Part shown: piece after piece, positions 36,599 to 48,264 of the stretch
How positions within the stretch are numbered: position 1 is the stretch's first letter
How the letters are laid out: the number at the start of each line of letters is the position of its first letter
From: Polytrichum commune
Taxonomy: Eukaryota; Streptophyta; Polytrichopsida; Polytrichales; Polytrichaceae
Length of the DNA stretch: 64,000 bases
Direction of reading: 5' to 3'
Assembly (NCBI GenBank): GCA_950295325.1
Contig: OX485807.1
Span: 44,052,440-44,116,439, forward strand
Notes under the pieces: model-generated
Database searches by the model: none
Told to the model about the DNA's origin: nothing
What the model saw: the letters and a program-made list of their open reading frames with translations, nothing else
Made by a program: the position numbers and the translations under genes

Positions 36599-38987
36599 TT
36601 TTGAAGGGCAACCAATTGCTGTTGAATTGAATGGGAATCATTTAACAGCAACTCTAACAAGCTTCAGTCTCATGGATGATGGTCTTGATCGGTTTAGCAG
36701 AGACCGAGAACTTCCTGCAGATTCATCCCACAATCATAGGAGCATCCCACAAATGTCAACAAGCATTGGAGCTTTCTGTCTCCACCTTTGCAAACAGTGT
36801 AGCACAAGATCCCTTGAAAGATGATGCGTGGTTCATGAATATCCCTGAGGTTTGTACCTTGGACTTTACAAATTGGATCTTAATGCTTATTTTGAACAGT
36901 ACTTGCTAAGATTACAAGGCTATCTGAAAGTAGAAGTACTATTCCTAAAGATCTGTTATGGACCTGAACGGGTCTTTATAAGTTTTTGTGTTCTGTGTCT
37001 GCTTCAAACATAAATTTGAAATTTCTTACAGCCGCTATTGAAGTATTGCTTATAGGAAGATCGGTAATCAAGGAGATGTCTACTGTTTTATTTATTTTTG
37101 AAAGCATGCCATGTGCAGGTAGCTGCTGTCAAATTGGCTGTTGCAGTGGGTGTGGCCCTATGTCAACGTAACACTCAACGACTTGAACCACAGGAGTCTA
37201 TATCCCTGTGGTTTCGCCTTCTTGACTGGTGTGGGATTTTGACTTGTTACTGATTACTAATCTGTTCCAAGTATAATTGAAGAGGTCGTTCTGGAAAGTC
37301 TTAATTTGCAGATGAACTTATCCTCATTCTTGGGATGTTCATCTCGATCAACTCAGTGCTAGTGATATAAGTCTGACCTGTGCTCCCCTCTATCCTCACT
37401 TCTTCTACAGGGTTGTGGAGCCTTCAGGTCGGTCTATGAAAGCAGACACCAAGCATGGGGATGTGTATGATTCCATAAGTCACAGGAGGCAAGGTTCAAA
37501 ACATGCTGGACGGAGGAGAGCTACTAGAAAGAAATCAATAGCTCAGGGGAAGGTGGCTAGTAGGGATGCCAAAGGTGCTTTTTCTTTCACACAGCAATTC
37601 GGTATTAGATCTTGACAGCATTTTTGCTGGTAATGTTGCAAGTTGTGGGTGCCAGGCAAAGAACTTGCATGTACTCTGTATTGGGCTATGCGATCACGTG
37701 ATCAAGTATCATCTGCAATTTGAGATTGCAATGCTTATGTAACTCATTGGACAATTTCCATCTGGACATTTTTGCTGCAGGTGCAATTTTGAAGAAGGTT
37801 TTTGTGCTGATTATGGAGAACATTATAGATGGCATGATGGGTTATGTGCCTCTGCATTATATCATGGACAAAATTTTGGCAGATCATGGTACCCATCCAT
37901 TTGGGGATTTCAGACCAACAATCCTTAATATGCTCAGTGTTTATGGATACGAGCGTACCATACTGGTATTCTATTCAACCGCATTTTTTGTACCATTTAC
38001 CTGATAATGCCATCCTTAATTGCCTTGCCTATCATAGAGTGTCAATTTAGGTGAATCATCTTATAATTTTGTGGGCGGTGCAGGGGACTGCAAAACGGAT
38101 AATTGAGGAGGACACGTTCTACAATATCACCTCTCTTCGGAGGGGCTGTACACACAGCTATGCTGCTCTGGCTTACACCTGCTGTATCTGCGGACTTGGA
38201 CTTGATGATGACACCAATAAAGGTCATACAAGCGCTGCCTTGGGATCTAATTCTCACAATCTGCCCAAAGGAAAAGCAGGTTACAAAGACACAGGGACTG
38301 CCATTGTTGCTTCATATGGTTTCAGCATTTTTCACTGTGGGCATGCTGCACACATCACCTGTATAGATGGTAATGGACCCTCTAGAGAAGAGTCTGGCTG
38401 CCCTATCTGCTCACTGAAGGTGAAATCAAGTTCATTTTCCTCCCTTGCAAAGAAGGCTATTAGCAAAGGCAGAGGGTCTGAAACAGAAGTAGGAAATGAT
38501 GCTCCAGGGCAATCCAAACTTGCGACATATTTGCGAGGCACAGCAAACACAAGTTATTACAGCTCTGTGACAGTCTCTCGGGTATGGGTGATCTTCAGAT
38601 GAATGTTTCCATTCCATGTGATTGCGAGTATGTTTGATTTTGCAATTTTAAGCGGCCAACTATCAAGTGGGTTGATTCAAGTCATCTCAATCAAGGCTGT
38701 CTTCGTATCTGGGTAGACCTTCAGAGAGTGTTATTTTGAATTGAAATGAAGTATCTTACTTTGGAGAGTATCCTGTAATTCTCAATCTTGTGTTTCTTGT
38801 TATTTTTCAGCTGGAAGTGCTGAAGCAGCTGCAGGATGGTGAGAGTCTCTCAGTTCTTGGACCATCACTGGAGCTTCATCTGGCACCACCTCGAAAACAT
38901 CGCCCTCGTAGTGCTCCTATTACCAACAGCAGTAGCACTTCACGAAGTAGGCCTACACAGAGGACTTCAGTTGTTGCACGAAGGTGA
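36583..38987 (+). pseudogene. VPS8: VPS8 (CORVET subunit) C-terminal gene fragment, six exons, one frameshift
   Basis: Exons 36583-36849, 37119-37228, 37411-37601, 37781-37965, 38084-38581 and 38811-38987 have GT-AG borders, and their phases agree from the second exon to the stop. They encode the plant VPS8 tail: ALCQRNTQRLEP...LWFRLLD, ENIIDGMMGYVPL, then a RING-like end with CCICGLGL, FHCGHAAH and GCPICS. Plant VPS8 is about 1,900 residues and starts with WD40 repeats; only roughly the last 400 are here, and nothing upstream matches it. The first exon needs a shift of reading frame near 36670-36680 (SFSLMDD in one frame, ETENFLQIHP in the next). Known: VPS8 acts in the CORVET tether for endosome fusion. 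Inference: a truncated, probably non-functional copy. It lies behind CofD-like exons. Confidence 0.8.
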
Positions 38988-41059
38988 TCAATCAGAGGCT
39001 GCTCAACATGGAAGGACTTGGCTGGTGAAGTCGTATGTTCTTTTCACTTTCAGCAATTGGTAAGTGTCACAAAACATGGGAATACCTTCAATTGTGTGTT
39101 ATTTACACATTCTAATTTCAATATTTCCATTGTGATTGGGGCCTTAGTTGTTTACTGGTGGCCTTGTGTGCAGAGTAAATTTTTAGCATGTGATGCTGAG
39201 ACAGAGGACAGCTTTCAGAAATGGCTAATTTGCTGAAGTGCCTGGTATTCAGGTATTTACTTTTCCTCTCAATCTACCATACATTTGAGTTGCTGTCTGT
39301 GCTGGTTGATTCACACCTTTTCTTTGGAGAAGGACATGTAGCTTCCATAACGGTTATGGTGCTGACATGTAGTGCTCGACTCTGGCAGGCCTTCAGAAGC
39401 AGTTGGTGCTCAGAAATTTATGGTTTGTCCATAACAGGACTTAATGATGGTTGCAATAGGATCATAGACAACGATTAGTAGATCTTGCAGTCTCATACTG
39501 GAGGATGCCGGACACTTATCCAATGATAGTAGCGAGAGACTTAAATATTTATAACCTTTCTGTGTACATGCTCCCTTGTGTACTGAATATGGGTGTACAA
39601 TGTACAGTTAATATTGTTTTGTAAAATGAAATGATGGTTCTTGGCATTGCCAACTGCACTTGTCGTTTAAGAGTGTCATATATGTATCTAACACATTGTT
39701 CTTGTGGGTCCAATAAGGTGTTGTGACGTTTAGGTCCAATTTGTGTTACAAATTTGATTCAAGCAATGATGATTGTTGTAGACATGTTTAATGTCTTTTA
39801 TGTCTTGTATGAGCCAGAGTAATGGAGCTGTCATGCAATGGTCTTTAGAAGCTGGCTTTTGTACTTCATAAACTGGTTCAATGCTCACTGATTGGAGGTT
39901 GGGCTTTGGCATCTGAGGAGAACATTGGACGCTTTGCACTCTTTTCCTCTGCCTATTTTCTAAACATGATTCTTGTGCTTAATCATGGGGTAGTAAGTTG
40001 ACATGTAAGTGGCCTCAATTTTATCTGCACATATGAAGGTAGAAATATTCTTAAATGATAGGCGACAACAGTGAAGAAATCAAGAACCAGGTGTATCATC
40101 ATTGTACACCTCAGGCTGAAAGTGTGCCCTCGATTCAATAAGGTCTACTAGGTCAAGTAGAGTTCACAGGTCATCAAATAACAAGGTCATGTGTTTTTTC
40201 AGTACTTCCTTACATTTGATATGTTTGCATACAGAATTGTCTCTGAGCCAGCTCAATGTAACTTCACACAAAAGCAAGAGGATCAGCATCTGCAAGAAAC
40301 AATGTGCTCATCTGTCACCCTTTGTAGTGTGTAGTGTCCAATACAGGGATGGGGGAACTGAGTGCAACTGGGCCGTTTGTATCCTGGTGGACTCCAGGAC
40401 CCAGGTATGCAGAAAAAGAGTGCACGATTACAAACTCAATGCGCAAAGTACAAACATGAGTTACCAGAAGAAACCTCATTGATTTCATCCTCATCCTCTA
40501 GCAAACCTATCATTCACAAGGTTACAAGTCACGTGAAGGAACTCTTTATGTGACTTTCTGCAGTGCAAAACTTCATCCTCTTTGTCCTGCAAATTTTTTC
40601 GGTATTCAGGTATTTACATTTGGGTAAGAAGGAATTTAGCCCAAATTACTATGGACAGTTCGAAGAGATGTGCGCTTTGACACAGCCTCAGGGAGCTAAG
40701 CACACGAACAACCTTCCAACACGTATCTTGAACACACAAGTCGAAGACAGAATGCGAGTGGACTGTGAATATACTTCCAGGATTGGACTGGATGAAAATT
40801 TTGAGCGTTTTGGCCTATTAGGAAAAGATTTGATATTTGCATTTTACATAATGACACTTGGCCTACATTGCTATAAAAGAAGCCCATGCCAATCCTCACC
40901 CAACATCTATTCGAAAGTTCAAAAAAATAAACCCACTGCTTTCCAATAAACATTCCACAGTCCTCATTTGGAGACATAACTTCTAATCCAAAACATACCT
41001 CGATCATAAGACACTCTCCTTTGCTCTACATGTATTACGAATCGACATAATAGAGTGAA
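38988..41059. other. downstream of VPS8 fragment, no gene seen
   Basis: Probably includes former VPS8 3' flanking DNA. 'attcaggtatttac' occurs at 39249 and 40607. The frames at 40189-40949 have no domain. Confidence 0.4.
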
Positions 41060-44000
41060 TCAGATGAGCCCGTACCCCTCGCAGTTTGCCGTCGCCATGC
41101 TCAACTTCCGCGCCATCAGTGCCTCATTCTCGTAGAGAGGCATGTATAGAGTGTTGAAACATGTCGCGGATGTGGGCAACTTCTCTTGTGACCAATTGGG
41201 CTTTCCAACAATGCGTATCGCCGCATAAGTGAAGTACCGAGAGTCGGTGATGAAAAAGAGGAGGTTCTGGAGCTCGACCATGGGTAAGCCTCGCACGCAT
41301 GCCTCAAATCGTGACTGCATTTCAAGGAGACAATTCGGGATGTGTCAGCATGGGGTCCTTCCGCGTGTAATTAATACAAGATAATCAAATGAGAAAAAAA
41401 GCTTTGTGTTGCGAATATACTTACTTGCATGGCCTTCTTTATGTCGACGTACGTGCAAGTGCCCAAGAAGTCTTCCACATTCAACCCCATATCCGCACCA
41501 AACACGGGCTCAAAGAATTGTGGAGAGGCCCGGAATTTTTCTTTAGTCAACAAGATCCTCTTCTTCTGGAGAAGTGGCAGGTCCTGCGTCTCCACAATGT
41601 TGTCGATGCACAACGTGAATCCTGTGTGCAAAGCCTCACTTGCCACTGCACAGTCCTGGAACAACCATTTATACACATTACGCTTCCTCAATGCCTCTAC
41701 GGCCTCCACAAATCCAGGCCCGGGCTCCAAGTCCATAATGGCCCATGCCAAATCGGGGCAGTCCTGCACTGTCACCGACGCGCAGGCACTTCGCTGTGAA
41801 TCTATGTCACCTACCATGAGTAACTTAAATGCACTATCTACTGCTGGCTTGTACGCAATGAAATCCGCATCCCATGAGCTCAGCGTCGGGTCATCTGGGC
41901 TCGCAGGGTTGCTGCCACACGCAAACGCCATTGTAGCTTTGATAAACGGCCTGCTCACACGCACTCCGTGCTGCATCAACATGAACATAAACCACCCCAC
42001 AAACATTAACTCCGTGCGTGTCTGGGACGTCAGGCGGCCGTTTTTGGGTGGCCGCAAGTGCAGCGCGTGTCCCTGCTCGGCCCTAGAAAATATGTCCATG
42101 CATATCTGCACACGAAATGGTCCAATTTATTAGGCAATTAACTTCTCGTTGCTGTCTATGACTTCTCGCTTGCGAGGGACACCATTCATTCAGCAGGTAT
42201 AGCTAAATTTGCATAGTCTGGGAATTAGTATACAATGTTTAAGATTTCAGAGTCATGCTGATCCTACATAGTTCAATACCCTACACAGTTCATCGCACTT
42301 GCTCAATAGACATTAATGTCAACAGAATTGAGATGCAGAAATTATATTGGTGCATCCTCGGAGGTAGGATAACATTTTGGATGAAGTGCAACCTAGAAGT
42401 ACATAACAGGGATGCAGGCGCAGTTCCTGAATTAGTAGATCCGAACTACTTCATCTCAGTGGTTCACTATTTTTCATGCACATGTGGACAATAAAGTCAC
42501 ATCATTGCGTCAGACATTTGTAAGGCAAATGTACCCATAAAAGAATGTCAACGAGTAGACTTCCATTGATATATTGATCTAAACATGAATCAGCAAAGAC
42601 CCCAATATGCTATCTATGGACTTTAGGTGAATTGGTTTGAAGTAGACGTAATATGAACCCATTACATGGAATTCATTTGCAACCTTAAGGAAATAACCAA
42701 TGCTATCTAGTTCACCATAGCCATGGCAGATGTTCAAGATACAAAATTCCTCTCATGTGTGAGGCTGAAAATGCATTCAAGGGAGGCATGTGCACTCATG
42801 CAATATGAGTAATTCATGTAACTCAAAGGCTATGAGCAATTCAATGGAAATAATGCCTGTTGAATATATACATTTGAAAATTGTAATGAAATGCAAATTC
42901 ATGCGCAATGTGAATGCCAAAAGTTGCCAAGTGGAACTCACCCCTACGTTATCCCAATATTGGAACCATGCGCTGGACAACATGCGCTTTGTTGGCCCCC
43001 CGCAATCTACGGTTCCCGACTCGTTCACGTCGAAGCCTTCATCTCCAATTGTGTACTCCACATAAAATGGCAGCATGACACCCCCCTTTCTTTGAGCTGT
43101 TGTGAAGTATTCCCTCAATGCTCGCAACTCCTCTCCTGCGTGAACCTGGCCCACGTGCCCAAGTTCCCCCACATATAAGTATCTGGAAAGGACTGGCATG
43201 TTGTTAGGTATGCAACAATAACATACCAAAAATTCATAAACATGACCTATGACTTTCCAAAAACGTTACTGCGTGTCCTACTTACCATTAGGGGTACGGT
43301 TGACAGGGTCCGTAGTCCGTCCCGATAGTCACCCAGAGTATCGAAGCGGATTGCGCATAATCGGTAAAAATTCCAAGCTTCGTTGCGATTCCTGTATGCT
43401 ACCAAATAGTCGCTCTCCTTTTTGAATGCCCCGCTATTCGATTTCACTTTCCTCCACATATGGAGGCGATCCACCACAGCCTCCATTGAAGCCATGTCCC
43501 GGACTGTGCCAGAGAGTCTATTGCCTAGTTTAGAACAAAGTGCCTCCGCGGACCACACTGTCACATCCTCCTCATCAGGGAAACACTTTTCCAAAACATC
43601 CCACACCCACCAATCTGGTTTGGCAATGGCATTGAATGCTGCAACAATAAACTCCGTGTTGTAGGCACACATTGAGGAGCACTCTCGGAGAGCAGCCACT
43701 TCATTGTTGATCATCGCTGGCGTGAGGCCCATGCAACTGCCGCGCCTCCGACCAAGTGTTGCTAGTGTCCGCCCCAACTCGGTGTCCTCAGAGCTAAGCC
43801 CGAGCTCTGCATCGAAGGCTTTCCAAAATCGTTTTTGGGAAGCCTCAACCGCCATCGTCTCATCATCCACCACATGCGCGGCCGATCCCTGCCACGGATG
43901 ACAATCAACAACCATTCAGTCTCCACCTAGTATTTGGTCTAGGATCAGCCCCGCAACTAGAATGAAAATTGGACGCCTAAATCATAATAAGCACAACTGA

Positions 44001-45663
44001 ATTTGCACTACAATTATACGATGCTGCGGATCGTATATACCAAGTGTTGGGGTGTAGGGTTGAGCTTACATCGACTGGCTCATTAAGATCAAGTTCGTCC
44101 CAGTCTTGGGCTTCGCGTGCCATGTCATATTTCAAGTCGGCTGCCATGAAGGCGTCCTCCGCCTCTTGCAGAGCCTGGGCAGCTCTGTCTGCTCCATCGG
44201 AATGTGGACTGCGCTGAGCATTGAACGGGGAAGATTCAGCTGAGCGGTTCGCGGGTGATTGCATGCCGTTCGACCGTGGGGATGTTGCATACAGCACATG
44301 AGCGGAGCCCGAGTCCTCCGATGAGCCATTTTCATGAGCCCTGACTTGTCCTAATGCGACGCTCATCACATCTTGGGGGTCCACGATGCGGGCTTCGGAG
44401 GCCCATACATTGCCAACTTGGGACCGAGTTGTGGAAGAAGCCGTGTCGTGGTGTGCCGACAATGAGAATGTACTTACCGTCGCCCTGCGTCTCGCGGTCC
44501 TACGAAGGCTGCCACCGCCCTCAGCTGAAAAGGGGTGTGTGAATTTGGGGTCGAAGGCGGTAAGGTTTGGTCCCGTTGGGTATGTGCTCATAGTTTCATA
44601 GTCGTCGTCGGAACCTTTCTGACTACTGGTTCCGTCCATCAACTGTGGGCTGGGGGTCGATGATGCATTCCCAAACTCCCAGTTCAAGTTGGGGCCGGTG
44701 GCAATGCCAGGTCGTAGCGGCAGCTTCAATGAGTAGATGCGCCCTATGTGTGTGGCGTAGCTGGACACCTGCGCAGGCATGAGTTGCCCAATAGGATCGG
44801 GCACGTAGACCACTGCCACCACGTTGGCTCGTCCCCCAATATCCTTGAATGTCGACCCCGTTGGCAAGACAAAAGGCTTCGCAAAATCTGCGCAACCAAT
44901 TGCTCCCACCTGCATGGATGACACACACATAATTTAGAGCATATCAGGCATAATGATTTCAAGTGCAAGCATATCAAGCACATCAAACATTTTAGACTTT
45001 CAAGGGCTCATGGCTTAAGGTTATTACCGCTCTTCGCCTTGGGACAACGTGGTAGAAGAATCCCCCAATGTCTGCAAGCCGGGGAGCACCGTACTTCGTA
45101 GCAGCGCCCTCTGCCACAGCCCTTTGCGCTGAGCCAGGTGGAAATGGGCTGGGGTCAATCAAAAAAGGTGCCCATGGAAGTGCTTGGTCAGCTTTCACTT
45201 GGAGGGGTTCATCGGTCAGCAACCTCACCACCATATGTTCTTCCCCCTCCACGCATACACTCTCCATACGCTCGGGCACCCCGAACACTCTCCTCACGAT
45301 ATTCTGCCTCGCTCGTGGCGGCGTCCGCATAATATTCCGAAGAACTGGCGTCCTCGCCCCATACTGGTCCAAGAAAGCGGCGTCGTTGACCAATTCTGCG
45401 CAATCCACCAACGGGTGGGGAGGGGGCGGTGTGCCCAACGGAAACGCCTGAGTGCTCCCCATGAGCGGAACGAGCATGGCAGCTCCATCCAGTCGTCTCG
45501 CATCCCTCCCAGTTGGTGGCGGTTGCGGGTTATTGGTCCGCCTTCCAATGGAAGGGCCCACACCTCCAGGCTGTGTCATTGATGGGGGAGCCCCTTGGCG
45601 GTCTCGCCGCAACCGTCCGCGTGGCGAAGTCCCGGGTCCCATTGACCTGCTCATTACGACCAT
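41060..45663 (-). CDS. HECT-domain E3 ubiquitin ligase-like protein, six exons
   Basis: Exons 45663-45028, 44909-44070, 43888-43286, 43182-42942, 42105-41425 and 41314-41060 total about 1,084 residues, all with GT-AG edges. Exon 1 is Pro/Arg-rich. Exon 2 holds a Ser-rich linker and an acidic helix. Exon 3 is helical and unrecognised. Exon 4 has TVDCGGPTKRML, the HECT N-lobe start (compare DxGGxxREF). Exon 5 has GWFMFMLMQHGV, like the GRxxGxALxHG helix. Exon 6 is the C-lobe with LPTSATCFNTLYMP (catalytic Cys codon near 41159-41161), then EGYGL, 32 residues after the Cys, as in true HECT enzymes. Known: HECT ligases carry ubiquitin on this Cys. Odd: the exon 3 donor is phase 0, but exon 4's coding frame needs two more bases, so the exact junction is unsolved or broken. 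The substrate part is unlike any family I know. Confidence 0.8.
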
Positions 45664-45900
45664 CCTACAATCAGTATTGAGCTTGACGCTCTAATTGGGT
45701 GACCCTAAAACATGCCATTTACTGTTGGATGGCCAAAAATTGCAATGGACAGAATGTGTGACCATGTAGACCCAAGCATGTGCGGCTACCACGAAAGGGA
45801 GAGCCCAAGAACTCCACTCCATAACCGAAGAAATCAACACTGGCTGCCACCAACACTTCAACAAAAAACACCCATATTCATTGAATTTGAGACAACATAC

Positions 45901-45985
45901 CTTCAGAGCTAGTAGCAGAGGTGTAGTCTCCAAACTATGTTGCCCTCTATCAACGTAATCTCCCAAGGAAAGATAGTCACTGCAC
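45901..45985 (-). pseudogene. isolated exon of a PPKL/BSL (Kelch-type) Ser/Thr phosphatase
   Basis: The minus-strand exon 45985-45901 has an acceptor (GCTCAG|GTGC) and a donor (CTGAAG|GTATGT). It reads CSDYLSLGDYVDRGQ followed by HSLETTPLLLALK. GDYVDRG is the metal-binding signature of PP1-type phosphatases, and GQHSLET (with His) is typical of the plant BSU1/BSL (PPKL) group; PP1 has GKQSLET. The exon ends after LALK. The next signature (RGNHE) was looked for downstream and not found. The usual YLFLGD is YLSLGD. Inference: a stray captured exon, with the same orientation as the HECT gene that starts 238 bp downstream. Confidence 0.75.
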
Positions 45986-47251
45986 CTGAGCAAACATCAG
46001 GATCCACAATAAGAATATTGCCATTTCAGCAACTTGCCCTTAGTAGAAACAACCCCCCGGAACACGAGGGTGGGATCACAATATCTAATATTGTGATTAT
46101 GGAACAACATCAGAATAGAGTGAGTTGACCCTACACTATAATGTCCTGTGAGGATGAAGGGCGTTCGTGTAGTTGGCATATCTGGGAATGCCAGAGAGGC
46201 CTAGAACGGACACCTTTTCTAAAGTGGTCAGTATGTTCTAGAACGTAGTATGTCTATTAAGTTTAGAACACAGATCCAGAGTACTCCTCTTCCTAGCATG
46301 GAGATTATGAATCGATAGTAAGTGCATTTCAATATCGTTCAATTGTAGTTGGTGGAGGATACTATAACTTTTGAGTTCGGGGATGTCGCATCTTGGTTTC
46401 TCACCTAATGTGGGTCTTAAATGATTACTGGCACCACCTAGGATATGAAATATGCACTTTGTGCAAGATTGTGTGCAGATTCATACTAAGGCCATAATAT
46501 TCACGGCCCATATCTTAGCCCTCAAATGTCAAGTTTCTCATGCCCATGTTCTAGTACCATACAACCCTCCGACTATGCTGACTTTGAAGCCTACACTGGT
46601 TATTATATTTTGAGCATATAGTCCAATTTCCTTGTTGTCCAATTTCCACTGGTTACATCGAATAGCCGTGAATCACCCTGGACTCGAATAGCTAATGACA
46701 ACCTGAAGCGTGGAAAGGCCTTCACTTAAGCACAACAGAGCAGGCTCATTTGGGAATACTGGAAATAAATGCCAAGTCAGGGTACATTTGCTAACCTCCT
46801 TGCCGATTGGTGTATGTCACTCCTGTCCTCTCCCAACATTCAAGATGCATACTAATGAATAGTAACTTACTTGTCCCCAAAAAAACCTGCTGGTGATGAG
46901 GATGCACACGCAAAGGATGGCTGCTTCCAAGCACACTGCCTGGATGTCCTCACTCGATTACTCCCTTTCCCCCTAAGTGATCGCTTAAGAGGCCTAGCAT
47001 ACGGTCTGGGTTGTTTCCCTCGTCACTTCCGATCGTAGCACCCAAAGTGTCTGCACAAATCATGGTAGCAGATTGAGCACAAATTCAGATGCAGAAATTG
47101 GTGAACGTCAAAGTTGACTTCACCTGAGGATTGTATATGATTACCGCACATAGCTTGTTCTCATTGTAACCCACGTGTTGAGAAACGGTGTCCATCCTCA
47201 ACTATGAACCTTGGCATATACCACTGACAATTCACGGGGTGGGATCAAGGA
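45986..47251. other. intergenic, no gene named
   Basis: A minus-strand open stretch near 47045-46860 follows a possible acceptor (TTTGTGCAG|ACAC), but no family was recognised. No further phosphatase exon was found. Confidence 0.35.
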
Positions 47252-48264
47252 GAGTGACCCCATAAACTGGGCTTTGCAAAATTCTCATATTTGGGATGCA
47301 GAGTCCTGGAAGTGACTAAACATCAATTCTAACCAAAACAAACTCTTTTGAGCCTGACTTCAATATGAAACTATTGTTGATTCAACATGCTATGATAATA
47401 CACACAAACAACTCTCTGGATATACAGGCAATTCCACTCACATGCTGTCGCTGCATACACAGCAAGTCATCAATCAAACCTGAAGTAATTGGCAGCATCT
47501 TGGACGGTGGGACTATATATCAGTAGTATGCACTGACCACAATATCTGTCAAATGGTTACAGTCGTAGTTGTAGAGAGGCATACCTGCACGCTTTGACGA
47601 GCGATATGGCCAACAAGCTGGATCGAGCTTTATGACCTGTTTGCTCCATACTCATCCAATCTTGCGGGCCTCACTTACACCTGCAGCTACATCACCTACT
47701 TAAACAAGTAAATATCCGGGTAAACATCTTTATTCCTGTTGTGCTAGCTGAAGAAGAACTTCACTGTTTGTTACCCATCCGTCCAGACCAGAGAGCGACC
47801 CCATAAACTGGGCTTCGCAAAATTCTCATATTTGGGATGCAGAGTCCTGGAAGTGACTAAACATCAATTCTAACCAAAACAAACTCTTTTGTTGCTGACT
47901 TCAATATGAAACTATTGTTGATTCAACATGCTATGATAATACACACAAACAACTCTCTGGATATACAAGCAATTCCACTCACATGCTGTCACTGCATACA
48001 CAGCAAGTCATCAATCAAAACCGAAGTAATTGGCAGCATCTTGGACGGCGGGACTATCAGCAGTATGCACTGACCACAGTATCTGTCAAATGGTTACAGT
48101 CGCAGCTGCAGAGAGGCATACCCGCAGGCTTTGACGAGCGATATGGCCAACAAGCTGGATCGAGCTTCGAATGTTTGCTCCTTACTCATCCAATCTTGCG
48201 GACCTCACTTACACCTGCAGCTACATCACCCACTTAAACAAATAAATATCCGGGTAAACATCTT
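47252..48264 (+). repeat. tandem duplication of about 0.48 kb (541-bp period)
   Basis: 47252-47730 and 47793-48264 are nearly identical along their length, from 'gag(t/c)gaccccataaactggg' through 'caactctctggatatacaa/g' to 'aatatccgggtaaacatctt', with few substitutions and a small indel. The 62-bp spacer is unique. The frame 47983-48237 lies in copy 2 and is not kept as a gene. Confidence 0.88.

Noticed and set aside
41389-45694. Several plus-strand ORFs of 60-234 residues
   Set aside because: They are antisense shadows of the HECT gene exons.
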